Assembly (NCBI RefSeq): GCF_029953285.1
Contig: NZ_JASAOI010000010.1
Location: forward strand, 186,001-250,000
Reading direction: 5' to 3'
Source of the DNA: Yinghuangia seranimata
GTDB taxonomy: Bacteria; Actinomycetota; Actinomycetes; Streptomycetales; Streptomycetaceae
DNA: 64,000 nt
A program made the translations under genes and the position numbers. Below are positions 8,607 through 17,094 of the stretch, piece after piece. Numbering within the stretch: position 1 is the stretch's first letter; each line of letters starts with the position of its first letter. Below the pieces are notes generated by a model that did no database searches, had not been told where the DNA came from, and saw only the letters and a program-made list of their open reading frames with translations.

Positions 8607-11328
8607 GGAGTTCGGCCTTGGCGCCGGACCTCGTCGCGCAGGTTGCGGCCAGGGCCAGGAGGTCGGCGAGGGCCGGGTTGCGGCGGGGTTCGGCGAGGAG
8701 GCGGGGCAGGAGGCCGGTCAGCAGGCGCCAGGTCGCTTCGTGGGCGTCGGCGGCCACGGCCTGGGTCAGCGCGGTCGCGACGCGGCCGGCCTTCATGCGG
8801 CCCAGCACGACGGCCTGGGCGATCGTGACGCCCAGTTCGGCCGGGTCCCAGTCGTCGCCGCCGCGCGCGGCCAGCGTCAGGTAGCCGTCGACCGCGTGCG
8901 CCCGGTCCTCCTCGTCGCGGGCTCCCAGGCCGTACGCGAACGCGAGCGCTGTCCCGGGCCCGGTCCGGCCGTCGGCGGCCGCGAGGAGCGGCAGGACGCC
9001 GGTGCCTCCGTCGCCGTTGTCGGCCAGCGACACCAGCGCCATCGACGCGTGCGCCGCGATCAGGTCGCGGTGCCCGGGCGCGACCAGGACCCAGTACGCC
9101 ATCTCGGTGCGGTCCTGGAACCAGTCCCGCCGCCGGTTGGCGCTCTCCCCCGGGTCCTCGACGCCGCACAGCGCAGAGGCGACCATGTCCTCGGCCATCG
9201 ACGCGTCCGCGGGCCCCACCGTCGCCAGGAGGTCGAACCCGTAGAGGTGCGCCGACCGCTCGGCCAGCCACACGCGGGCCGCCGCGATCCGCTCGTCGAG
9301 CGTGCCTGTGATCGCCGGCCGGTTGCTCGAGCCCGGCAGGTCCGAACGCCACTGGTAGGGCCACGACGTCAGGAACATCTGTACGGCGACCTCGGGCCCG
9401 GTGTAGCCGCCCGCGCGCATCAGCGCCGCCGTGCGCTTGCCCTCGGGCGAGGTCAGTTCGTCCGCGCGTGCGAGCACCGCGGGGTCGATGTCCTTCGGGA
9501 GCCGCAGCAGTGCCTGGCCGAGGTCGTACGGCCATGGCGTGCGCCCCGCGGCCTCGTACGCGGCCAGTCCCGTGACGAGCGCGTCCGGGTCGACGTACCC
9601 GGCGGCGTCGGCGGGCCGGGCCAGGTGCGGGTCGGCCTGCGGCGTGCGGAGCCGGCGGGCGACCTCGTGCAGGCGCATCAGGTGGACGCGGTGCGGTCCC
9701 GGCAGGGCGTCGTGCGGTGTCAGGGCCGGCCCGTCGCCGGCGAACAGCCTGCGGAACCAGCCCATGGCCCCGCCGAGCCGGCTCGCGGCGGCGACCAGGG
9801 CGCCGAGCGCGCCCACCGTGCGGTTCGCCTGCCAGTCGTTGTGGCTGAGCGGCCGGTGCTTGGCGTCCAGCGGTGCCACGGCCTCGGCGAGCGCCTCGCG
9901 GTCGCGGGCGTGTTCGCGCAGCAGGCCGTCGACGACGCGTTCGAGCGCCCACGGGTCGGCGTTCGCCGTTGCCCTGCCGGACCACGGATTCTGCATCGTG
10001 GTCGCGAACAGGACGGTGAGCTCCTCCGTCAGTTCGTCGAGCCCGTCGATCGGCTGCGGCAGTTCGCGCGGCGCGGGCAGCGGCGGGCGCACGGGCCCGG
10101 CGAGCTTATCGGCGGCCGGCACCGGGTCGCCGACGAGGGCGGCGAGGTCGGCCCGCAGGGTGTCGTCCACCAGTTCGGCCGAGGCCCGCAGTTCGTCGCG
10201 CAGCACGGCCGCCTGATCGGCCGACAGCTTCGGCAGGTGCTTGGCCGCCGTGTTCAGCGCCCGCTCCTGGAGGTCCGCGCTCTCGTGGGTGAACACGGTC
10301 GTCACGGTCGCCAGCACCTCGCCCGCGCGGTCGCGGTGCCGGGCGGCGGCCTTGTCGAGCCAGGTCAGTTGTGCCCGGACCAGCTTCTTCTCGGGCCGGA
10401 ACAGCACCGCGCGGCCGGCCTCGACGAGTTGCTCGACGGTCAGGCCGCCCGCTTCGTCGAGGCGGCGCAGTGCGGCCTGCGCGATCTCGGCGAACGCGGC
10501 CGGGCTGTCCGGCAGCAGCCGCAGGTACACGGTGACGCGGGCGGCGGCCTCGGCGTCGGTGACCTCCAGGCCGTCGTACAGCCGTCGGAAGCCGCGTACG
10601 TCCACGGCCGCAGACACCCCGAGCAGGAACCGGGTGAGCAGCGCGTCGAGGTAGCCGCCGCGGTCGACGACGTCGTGGTCCGCGAGCGTGCGGAGCGCGC
10701 GCGACCAGCACCGTTCCGGGCGTTCCTCGTTCCCGCGCTCGTCGCTGTCGACGCGGCGGCCGAGCTGCTCGACGCCGCACAGCAGCGGCACGAACTCGCG
10801 GGCCCGCCGGTCGGCGTGGAGCGCCTGGACGAGCGTGCCCCGCATGCGCTTGATGCCCATCGAGTCGTACCAGCCGCGCACATAGCCGTCGGTCCGCGGG
10901 ATCGGGATGCCGGCGGCGACGACGAAGAGGTCGGCGAGCTCCCAGTCGGCGAACAGGCTGTCAAGGGTCAGCCGATTTGCGAGGCGTTGCGCGATGTCGG
11001 GCAACCAGGCGGCGTTGCGCTGCGTTATGACGGTCATGACGGCGTCTTTGGCGGCCCGGGTGTCCGCGAACCCGCGCAGGTCGCGGCGGGTGAGCCATTG
11101 ACTGACGCCTGCCGCCCCGCCGACGCACGCCGCGCCCACGACGCCGAGTTGGACGAGGACGTCGCGGCGGGTCTGCCACGTGGCCGTGTAGTCCTTGAGC
11201 GCCGCTTTGAGGTCCGGCACCAGTGTGCGCCGTTCGGCCTCGGTCAGCCCGTCGAACAGCGGCGGCAGCGCGGCGGCGCCGCCGGTCCCGTACGCGGCCT
11301 GGACGTCGCTCCACGTCGGCGCGGTCAC
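8521..11328 (-). CDS. DUF6493-like large helical-repeat protein
   Basis: A 935-aa protein with no signal or membrane anchor beyond a short hydrophobic run (VVGAACVGGAAG, about residues 63-75). The body is rich in Leu/Ala helices, suggesting an alpha-solenoid. Based on size, composition and its SWIM partner it resembles DUF6493 proteins; I cannot confirm this by search. The GTG start overlaps the stop of the SWIM gene (GTGA), implying translational coupling and a physical partnership. Its 3' end has been duplicated downstream. The function is unknown. Related SWIM-associated operons have been suggested to act in cellular conflict, which is inference here. Confidence 0.75.
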   Translation of the reverse strand: MTAPTWSDVQAAYGTGGAAALPPLFDGLTEAERRTLVPDLKAALKDYTATWQTRRDVLVQLGVVGAACVGGAAGVSQWLTRRDLRGFADTRAAKDAVMTVITQRNAAWLPDIAQRLANRLTLDSLFADWELADLFVVAAGIPIPRTDGYVRGWYDSMGIKRMRGTLVQALHADRRAREFVPLLCGVEQLGRRVDSDERGNEERPERCWSRALRTLADHDVVDRGGYLDALLTRFLLGVSAAVDVRGFRRLYDGLEVTDAEAAARVTVYLRLLPDSPAAFAEIAQAALRRLDEAGGLTVEQLVEAGRAVLFRPEKKLVRAQLTWLDKAAARHRDRAGEVLATVTTVFTHESADLQERALNTAAKHLPKLSADQAAVLRDELRASAELVDDTLRADLAALVGDPVPAADKLAGPVRPPLPAPRELPQPIDGLDELTEELTVLFATTMQNPWSGRATANADPWALERVVDGLLREHARDREALAEAVAPLDAKHRPLSHNDWQANRTVGALGALVAAASRLGGAMGWFRRLFAGDGPALTPHDALPGPHRVHLMRLHEVARRLRTPQADPHLARPADAAGYVDPDALVTGLAAYEAAGRTPWPYDLGQALLRLPKDIDPAVLARADELTSPEGKRTAALMRAGGYTGPEVAVQMFLTSWPYQWRSDLPGSSNRPAITGTLDERIAAARVWLAERSAHLYGFDLLATVGPADASMAEDMVASALCGVEDPGESANRRRDWFQDRTEMAYWVLVAPGHRDLIAAHASMALVSLADNGDGGTGVLPLLAAADGRTGPGTALAFAYGLGARDEEDRAHAVDGYLTLAARGGDDWDPAELGVTIAQAVVLGRMKAGRVATALTQAVAADAHEATWRLLTGLLPRLLAEPRRNPALADLLALAATCATRSGAKAELPGLAALAAAKGGSRAVREAKRLQEALTA

Positions 11329-12704
11329 GCCTTCACCTCCACGGTGCTCCGGTCGTCGGCCGCGGCGCGCGCGGTCAGTTGGGCGGCGAGGACATGCTTG
11401 CAGGGGCCGCGCCCGCCGCGGTGCCCGGCCCACCATTCACATGTGCAAGAGCCGTCTCCGCTTAGCCGGACGGCGTACGTAGCGGTGTCGCCGATGACGC
11501 GCGCGGTGTCCCCTGCGAGGCTGACGCGGTGTTCGGCGACGAGTCGGCGGGCGTGCCGCAGCCGCGGGTTCATGTGCTCGACACGGCCGGTGTCGTACGG
11601 CAGTTCCCGGTGGAAGTACGCGGCCTCGGAGACGTCGTACCCGATGCGCCCGGCGGTACCGAGCCGCGTCAGTGCCGCGCGGACCCGCTCGGGGGTGAGC
11701 CCGGACTCGAGCGCGAGCGCGCCGATCTCGACGCGGGGTTCCCAGGCGAGCAGTGCCGCGACGAGGTCGGCGTCGTCGGCGGCGTGCGGGTCCGCGAGGC
11801 CGGCGAGGACGGCGCCTTCTCCGGAGAATCCGCGCGCGGCGTCGGGCGAGACGGTCAACGTGAGCCGCATGCCGGGGAGTTCGACCTCCCAGGCGGACGC
11901 CTGCGGCCCTTCTCCGGCGCGTACGGCGGGCCCGTACACGCGCAGGGCGGTGGCGTGCCGCAGGACGCGCGTGAGGGCGCGCAGCCGGTCGGGGCCGGCC
12001 AGGCACACGGCGCCGGGGCTCGCGGCGGACGCGGCGCGGAGCGTGCCGGCGGCGGGGACCGCCCACAGCACCTGGCGGGTGTTCCTGGGCAGGCTCCGCA
12101 GGAACCGCGCCGCGGCGGCCGCGCCGAGTTCCGCGCGCAGGTCGAAGCGGGAGGCGATGACCTGGACTTCGGCGAAGCCGCGCAGCCAGCGTTCGGGCAG
12201 CGGGACCTTCTTCTCCACGACCGGGCCGTCGAACGTGGTGACGGTGACGTCGTCGGGGCCGACGGCGACGTGCAGCGGATCGCCGCCGCCGACCATGGCG
12301 AGGGCTTCGCGCAGCGGCGCGTTGACGTCGACGTTGGTGGTGCCGGTGCCGAGCATCTCGCCGTCGATACCGGCGGCCAGGACGTCGAGGCGGGCGTAGA
12401 CGCCGCCGCAGCCGGAGAACGACTCGAAGCGCAGCCGGTCGCCGTTGCCGGTGACCACCGGGTCGAGTGAAGCCCGGTTCTGCGGCTGCCAGTAGCGGGT
12501 CGCGGCGACGTCGGCGACGGCGAGCAGTCCGCCCGCGGCGGCCTGCGGCGCGGTGAGGAATCCGGAGAAGAACCGCGGGAACGGCGCGAGTCCGTGCGAC
12601 GTGAGGCCGCCGCCGGTCTCCAGCGCGAGCGCGGGGGCGCCGTCCGAAGCGGCGCGGACCGCCGACGGGCGCAGATAGGTCAGGGAGTGCGTGGTGGACG
12701 CCAT
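11325..12704 (-). CDS. SWIM zinc-finger family protein
   Basis: A 459-aa protein. Near the C-terminus it has the SWIM signature C-x-C-x(n)-C-x-H, seen as CTCEWWAGHRGGRGPCKH around residues 418-435, predicted to bind zinc and then nucleic acid or protein. The preceding 400 residues have no recognisable enzyme motifs; a winged-helix-like stretch occurs about 330-370 (LALESGLTPERVRAALTRLG). The ATG (MASTTHSLTYLRP) is chosen over upstream alternatives because the longer frame runs into the intergenic region. It is first in a two-gene operon with the DUF6493-like gene, overlapping it by four bases. Confidence 0.85.
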   Translation of the reverse strand: MASTTHSLTYLRPSAVRAASDGAPALALETGGGLTSHGLAPFPRFFSGFLTAPQAAAGGLLAVADVAATRYWQPQNRASLDPVVTGNGDRLRFESFSGCGGVYARLDVLAAGIDGEMLGTGTTNVDVNAPLREALAMVGGGDPLHVAVGPDDVTVTTFDGPVVEKKVPLPERWLRGFAEVQVIASRFDLRAELGAAAAARFLRSLPRNTRQVLWAVPAAGTLRAASAASPGAVCLAGPDRLRALTRVLRHATALRVYGPAVRAGEGPQASAWEVELPGMRLTLTVSPDAARGFSGEGAVLAGLADPHAADDADLVAALLAWEPRVEIGALALESGLTPERVRAALTRLGTAGRIGYDVSEAAYFHRELPYDTGRVEHMNPRLRHARRLVAEHRVSLAGDTARVIGDTATYAVRLSGDGSCTCEWWAGHRGGRGPCKHVLAAQLTARAAADDRSTVEVKA

Positions 12705-12994
12705 GTCCGCAACGTACGGCGGGAGTCCGACAGAAGCGGCACCGGCGCAGGTCACCGCGCCGCCGCGGGGCCGATCGGCACGCGCCCGGCGTACGCCCCG
12801 TGGCGTACCCTGGCGCAACCTTTCGGCCGTTTCACCGGTCTCACTCACGACACACCGTCAGGTCGGCGATCCCCCACGGGGATCAACGACCCGGGCAAGA
12901 TGGCGTAAAGCAACCGTTGATCCCGCGGTTCGGGGGACACGCGAGATGGCGCTGTCATACTATGCGCTGGTCCATTCTGCCGGAGGTAGGACGT

Positions 12995-13861
12995 ATGCCC
13001 ACAGCGCAGCCGGGGAGCGGCTCGACGGTTCGCCGTATTCTCCTCGGTTCCCAACTCCGCCGACTCCGCGAGGCCAAAGGCATTTCGCGCGAGGAGGCGG
13101 GGTATGAGATCCGCGCCTCCGAATCGAAGATCAGTCGAATGGAGCTGGGCCGTGTCAGCTTCAAAGACCGCGACGTCGCGGACCTGCTGACGATGTACGG
13201 CGTGACGGACGAGACGGAGCGTGAGGCTCTGCTGAACCTTACCCGGGAGGCGAACGCCACGGGCTGGTGGCACAGTTACGGTGACATCCTGCCGAGCTGG
13301 TTCCAGGTGTACGTAGGCCTGGAAGAAGCGGCGTCGGTCATCCGTACCTACGAAGTGCAATTCGTACCCGGTCTGTTGCAGACCCCGGACTACGCGCGGG
13401 CGGTGGTGGTCGCGGGGCAGCCCAACGCCCCCGTGTCCGAAGTCGAGCGCCGGGTGGGGCTGCGGACGCAGCGTCAGCTGATCCTGAACCGGGACCGGCC
13501 GCCGCGCGTGTGGGCGGTACTGGACGAGGCGGCACTGCGCCGGCCGATCGGCGGGCGCGAGGTGATGCGCGGTCAGATCCAGCACCTCATCGACTCGGCG
13601 GCGCTGCCGAACGTGACGGTGCAGGTGATGCCGTTCCGGTTCGGCGCGCACGCGGCCGAGGGCGGCCCGTTCACGCTGCTGCGGTTCCCGGAGCCGGATC
13701 TGCCGGACGTGGTCTACCTCGAGCAGCTGACGAGCGCGCTGTACCTCGACAAGCGCGACGACGTCGACCAGTACACCGAGGTGATGGAGCGGCTGAGCGT
13801 CGACGGCCTGCCGCCGGACCGCAGTGTCGACCTGCTCGCGAGGATCCTCAAGGAGACCTGA
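12995..13861 (+). CDS. XRE-family regulator with DUF5753 domain (WhiJ-like)
   Basis: A 288-aa regulator. Residues about 13-70 are an XRE helix-turn-helix (LGSQLRRLREAKGISREEAGYEI then SESKISRMELG). The rest is DUF5753 (QVYVGLEEAASVIRTYEVQFVPGLLQTPDYARAV), the ligand- or partner-binding domain of WhiJ-type proteins. GGAGG precedes the ATG by 7 bp. A DUF397 gene and an RsbW-like ATPase gene follow on the opposite strand, completing the trio typical of WhiJ/AbaA loci that modulate development and antibiotic production in Streptomyces. The convergent arrangement is less common than the tandem one. Confidence 0.92.
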   Translation: MPTAQPGSGSTVRRILLGSQLRRLREAKGISREEAGYEIRASESKISRMELGRVSFKDRDVADLLTMYGVTDETEREALLNLTREANATGWWHSYGDILPSWFQVYVGLEEAASVIRTYEVQFVPGLLQTPDYARAVVVAGQPNAPVSEVERRVGLRTQRQLILNRDRPPRVWAVLDEAALRRPIGGREVMRGQIQHLIDSAALPNVTVQVMPFRFGAHAAEGGPFTLLRFPEPDLPDVVYLEQLTSALYLDKRDDVDQYTEVMERLSVDGLPPDRSVDLLARILKET

Positions 13862-14026
13862 CCGGCCGGGCCGCGCCGAGGTGTTACCGAGTGCGCTGAA
13901 GTGCGCTGAACACCTTCCGACGCGACCCGGGCGCGTTACCCGGCCCGAAAGCACGGTGGGCGTTTCGCCGTGCCCGCGTTTCGCCGTGCGGGCCATGTGC
14001 GGCCCGGAGCGGAGGGTCGTGGACGG

Positions 14027-14263
14027 TCAGGCGATGAGGTTGTCGAAATCGCCGTCCTTGGCGCCCAGGATGAGCGCGACGATCTCGGCGCGGGTGTAGA
14101 TCAGGGCGGGCCCGTCAGGGAACCGCGAGTTCCGCACGGCTATGTCTCCGTCGGGCAGCTGGGCCATCTCGACGCAGTTGCCCTGCGAGTTGCTGCGCCG
14201 GCTCTTCTGCCACGCGACTCCGTGCAAAGACCCGGCCGGCATCCCGTTGTGCGTTCCGTGCAT
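14027..14263 (-). CDS. DUF397 small protein
   Basis: A 78-aa protein with the DUF397 core: W-x-KS-x-RS-x-x-x-GNCVEMA (residues 18-34), then D-x-x-x-V-R-x-S and FPDGPAL, and a C-terminal helix ending in GDFDNLI. These proteins are the small partners of WhiJ-type XRE regulators. AGGAGAG precedes the ATG by 5 bp. A second in-frame ATG seven codons later is possible. A palindromic element at 14407 lies about 145 bp upstream. Confidence 0.92.
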   Translation of the reverse strand: MHGTHNGMPAGSLHGVAWQKSRRSNSQGNCVEMAQLPDGDIAVRNSRFPDGPALIYTRAEIVALILGAKDGDFDNLIA

Positions 14264-14406
14264 GACATCTCTCCTGGACCTCTTGCCGGGCGAACCGGCG
14301 ACGATTGCCCACCCCCGGTGGTACGACCTGTGCCGTTCGTCGCGCCCGAGTCCGGGGCCTGCCTGGGCTGCCCCGGCATCGTTCGCCGTGTCCCTGCCTC
14401 TTGTAT

Positions 14407-14421
14407 CTGCACGTGCATCTG
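14407..14421. promoter_or_regulatory. Palindromic element upstream of the DUF397 gene
   Basis: CTGCACGTGCATCTG contains the perfect palindrome TGCACGTGCA (14408-14417). The identical 15 bases occur in reverse orientation at 15573-15587, upstream of the ATPase gene of the same cluster. It is followed by ATGCAAATGCA. A likely operator for the cluster's XRE regulator. Confidence 0.5.
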
Positions 14422-14719
14422 ACCATGCAAATGCAGCGTACGGTGTGATGATAGCGCACGGCCCCAGGCCGCCACGCAAGCTCGGGAAGCCCTATATCCA
14501 GCATTACAGGAAGGCCCTAAGAAGGGCTTAAGAATGCCGGGCCGAAGGGCGCCGAAAACGTTCACAACGAACCTGCGGCGGCAAAATCGCCCAAGCCGGA
14601 CGGAATTTTCGGACAAGCCACCGCACAACCCGCAGGGCCGCTTCGCGCTAATCACGGAACGCGAATACGCAAATACCCGGAGCGGTGTTCCCGCCCCGCG
14701 CTTCCTATATACAACGCGC

Positions 14720-14749
14720 GGGAAGTGCGGTCCCGTTGCCGCACTTCCC
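14720..14749 (-). terminator. Terminator hairpin after the ATPase gene
   Basis: A perfect 11-bp stem (14720-14730 with 14739-14749) with an 8-base loop, 46 bp beyond the stop of the minus-strand ATPase gene. Confidence 0.75.
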
Positions 14750-14795
14750 CGGATGTGATGAATTCCTCTTCACCACGGCCGCCGACCGGGGCGGA

Positions 14796-15368
14796 CTATT
14801 GCCCGGGTATCTGGAACATCGCCCAGACCACTTTCCCGGTCCGTCCGGCCACGCCGGTCAGCGGAAACCAGCCCCACGAACTACTGAAACATTCGACGAT
14901 GTGAAGTCCGCGGCCGGTTTCCGCGCCGTCGCCGAGGTCCTGCGGCGCGGGCAGTCCCGCACCGGGGTCCTGGACGGCGCACATGACCCTGCGCCCCTTG
15001 CGCAGCATGGCGAGCTGGACCGGGTGGCCGGCGGTACCGGGGTCGGCGGCGGTGTCCCGCGCGCCCCCCGTGTCCGTCGCGGCACCCGGCTCGCCCGACG
15101 CGCCGACGCCGTGGCACAGCGCGTTGGTCACCAGCTCGGAGACCACGAGGGCCAGGTCGTCGGACAGCTGGGCGGCTCCCCAGCGGGCCAGCGTGTCCTG
15201 CGCGAAGTCTCGGGCGGCCTTGACCGAGTCGCGGCGCGGCCCGAGGGCGCGTACCGCGATGTCGGTGACCGGTCCGGACTCGGCCGCGAGCGCGTCGTCG
15301 TCGCCCAACGGGTCCATCCGGAAGAGGGTGGCCACGGAGAAGCCCGCGGCGGCACTGGCGGCGGTCAT
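14796..15368 (-). CDS. RsbW-like ATP-binding protein (HATPase_c_2)
   Basis: A 190-aa GHKL ATPase of the anti-sigma/serine kinase type. The N box is LVVSELVTNALCHG, the G1 box is DPGAGLP, and GRGLHIV forms the G2 region. Conserved residues are present, so ATP binding is likely; kinase activity is not shown. Start: the ATG lies 5 bp from a perfect GGAGG, while the GTG two codons upstream would be inside that site. Together with the XRE-DUF5753 and DUF397 genes it forms a WhiJ/AbaA-type module. A cluster of palindromes lies 200-270 bp upstream. Confidence 0.9.
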   Translation of the reverse strand: MTAASAAAGFSVATLFRMDPLGDDDALAAESGPVTDIAVRALGPRRDSVKAARDFAQDTLARWGAAQLSDDLALVVSELVTNALCHGVGASGEPGAATDTGGARDTAADPGTAGHPVQLAMLRKGRRVMCAVQDPGAGLPAPQDLGDGAETGRGLHIVECFSSSWGWFPLTGVAGRTGKVVWAMFQIPGQ

Positions 15369-15789
15369 ATGCACCTCCGGGCGGGCACCCGACCCGGACG
15401 CGCCGTCCGTGTCCCTCGTAACAACACCGGGCCCGCTCCGGTGCCGCGGTGGGACTTGCCGACCACCGTCATGCCTCCCGTGAATCGACCCGGATCCGAT
15501 GCGTATCCACGCGTGTACATACCCGCGTGTGCACCCTGTTCATTATGTCGATGCTCACGGCGGGTGCAAGACCAGATGCACGTGCAGTCTCGTAAATTGC
15601 AGCTGCAAGCCTCGGATGCACGTGCATCCAAAGCATGCACGCGACCTCTGGACCGCATTTCCGGCGAGATTTCCGATTTGTTGACGCGTGGTCGCCGTCA
15701 CACCCCGCAACGCGAACGGGCGGCCCCGCGGATGCGGGGCCGCCCGTCGGCGGAGTGGGCTCTGGCCGGGCGCACGGCCCGTCCCGGCG
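15369..15789. promoter_or_regulatory. Regulatory gap upstream of the ATPase gene
   Basis: No gene seen. The 60 bp from 15573 to about 15638 are packed with palindromes: CAGATGCACGTGCAG (15573-15587), TTGCAGCTGCAA (15597-15608, perfect), GGATGCACGTGCATCC (15614-15629, perfect 16 bp) and GCATGC (15633-15638). Shorter GTGCA-type repeats lie at 15520-15570. The terminator of the next gene is at 15718-15745. Confidence 0.6.
15718..15745 (-). terminator. Terminator hairpin after the membrane protein gene
   Basis: A perfect 12-bp stem (15718-15729 with 15734-15745) with a 4-base GGAT loop, 44 bp past the stop of the gene at 15790. Confidence 0.85.
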
Positions 15790-16863
15790 TCAGACCGCGG
15801 ACGCCGCCCGGTTCGCCGGAGCGTCCGAGGAACCGCTCGCGGAGGCGCCGCCGCGGCCCAGCGGCAGCAGGGCGATGCCCGGGACCAGGATCAGCGCGAT
15901 GCCGGGGATCAGGATGTACCAGGGCACCTGCTCGACCTTGCTGTTCTTCGCGTCGTACGACGGGATGCTGTCGGCCTGGTGGAAGCTGTCCACGTTCGTG
16001 CCGATGTCGTTGACCATGCTGTCGAAGCGGTGCAGGATCCGCGGCGTCTGCGCGAGGCCCTTGCCGACCTCCTGGTACTGCGACGAGAGGCCCGCGGTGT
16101 ACTGCTCCGGGGTCTGCTTCGCGGCGGCGGCCAGGAACGGGATCGCCTTGGTCTGCATCTCGTCGGCGAACGCCTTGAGGGTGTTCATGTCGTCACGCGA
16201 CTGCGTGTAGCCCTCCTGCGTGAAGGTGGGCCGGAACGCGTCGAACATCTCGGCCGCCGCCTTGGTCTTGCCGAGCTGGTCGGTGGCCAGCGTGCCGGCG
16301 ACCATCACCACGCCCAGCGCGACCGAGGTCGCCAGCGCGATCGTCGGGACGACCGAGCGGCCGGGGCGGAACGAGAAGAACAGGCCCGCCGCGCCGACCA
16401 CGGTCAGGATGATGCCCGGCACCAGGAACAGGTAGGTCACGCCGGTGTTGGGCACGTCCGCGGTGGGGATCTCGTCGGCGGTGCGGAAGTTCGGGCCCTG
16501 CTGCTCCATGACGGTCACGAGGTGCTCGAACCGCGGCATGATCGTGTCGACGTCCTTGAGGCCCTTGCCGACCGCCGGGAACACGCTGCCGAGCAGCACC
16601 TGCAGCTGCTCGGGCGTCTGACCGTTGCGCGCCGCGAGCTGCGGGAGGGTCTCGGTCTTCAGCTGCTTGAGCATCAGCTGCATGGTGACCAGGTCGTCGC
16701 GGCTGGTCTTGAGGCCCTCCTTCGACATCGCGTCACGGAACGTGTCCTGGACGTTGTCGACGCCCTGGGTCTTCTTGGGCAGGCCGTCGGCCAGCGGGAA
16801 GACGATCAACCCGATGCCCAGCAACAACACCAGTGCCAACGCCACACGGCGGAACGTACGCAC
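15790..16863 (-). CDS. Membrane protein with two tandem homologous halves
   Basis: A 357-aa membrane protein of unknown function. The halves are repeats of each other: half 1 has GLKTSRDDLVTM...TPEQLQVLLGS...VGKGL, half 2 has GYTQSRDDMNTL...TPEQYTAGLSS...VGKGL. Each half is an extracytoplasmic-looking helical domain followed by a hydrophobic segment (about 140-165 and 315-340). Further helices lie at 7-25 and 172-192. The GTG at 16863 is chosen because GGGAG lies 9 bp upstream; a GTG 16 codons earlier has no binding site. Monocistronic, with a strong terminator. Confidence 0.8.
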   Translation of the reverse strand: MRTFRRVALALVLLLGIGLIVFPLADGLPKKTQGVDNVQDTFRDAMSKEGLKTSRDDLVTMQLMLKQLKTETLPQLAARNGQTPEQLQVLLGSVFPAVGKGLKDVDTIMPRFEHLVTVMEQQGPNFRTADEIPTADVPNTGVTYLFLVPGIILTVVGAAGLFFSFRPGRSVVPTIALATSVALGVVMVAGTLATDQLGKTKAAAEMFDAFRPTFTQEGYTQSRDDMNTLKAFADEMQTKAIPFLAAAAKQTPEQYTAGLSSQYQEVGKGLAQTPRILHRFDSMVNDIGTNVDSFHQADSIPSYDAKNSKVEQVPWYILIPGIALILVPGIALLPLGRGGASASGSSDAPANRAASAV

Positions 16864-17053
16864 AGCCGGAATCTCCCTTCGCCCACCGCGCGGGCCCTTC
16901 GGCCGGGGCACGGGGTGGCCGTGCGGACCGGGCCGGGCGCAGGAGCGTTACTTCGCGGATGAGTCACTCGCAGGTAGGAGATCCTTGCAGCCGTTCACCA
17001 CGAGGTCACCTACCGGCGGGTAATGTCACGTGATCGAGATCTTCGAACACATT

Positions 17054-17066
17054 TGACCATGTCAAC
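17054..17066. promoter_or_regulatory. Inverted repeat upstream of the acyl-CoA dehydrogenase operon
   Basis: TTGAC-CAT-GTCAA, a perfect 13-bp interrupted palindrome about 28 bp before the GTG start. TCACGTGA lies about 25 bp further upstream. It is well placed for a TetR-type repressor, but no regulator gene is adjacent. Confidence 0.4.
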
Positions 17067-17094
17067 GTAAGACGCCCGGTTGTACGGTGCCCCG

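Larger units (their letters stand above)
14264..14795. other. Gene-poor, comparatively AT-rich gap in the WhiJ-type cluster
   Basis: No convincing gene. The stretch about 14440-14760 is markedly richer in A and T than its surroundings. It holds the promoter side of the DUF397 gene, the palindromic element at 14407-14421 and the terminator of the ATPase gene at 14720-14749. Short open frames here lack ribosome binding sites and recognisable composition. Confidence 0.6.

Noticed and set aside
13951-13987. GCGTTTCGCCGTGC repeated twice with hairpin potential after the XRE gene
   Set aside because: The stem is imperfect and bulged, and the distance from the stop is about 90 bp; I cannot support it as a terminator or operator.
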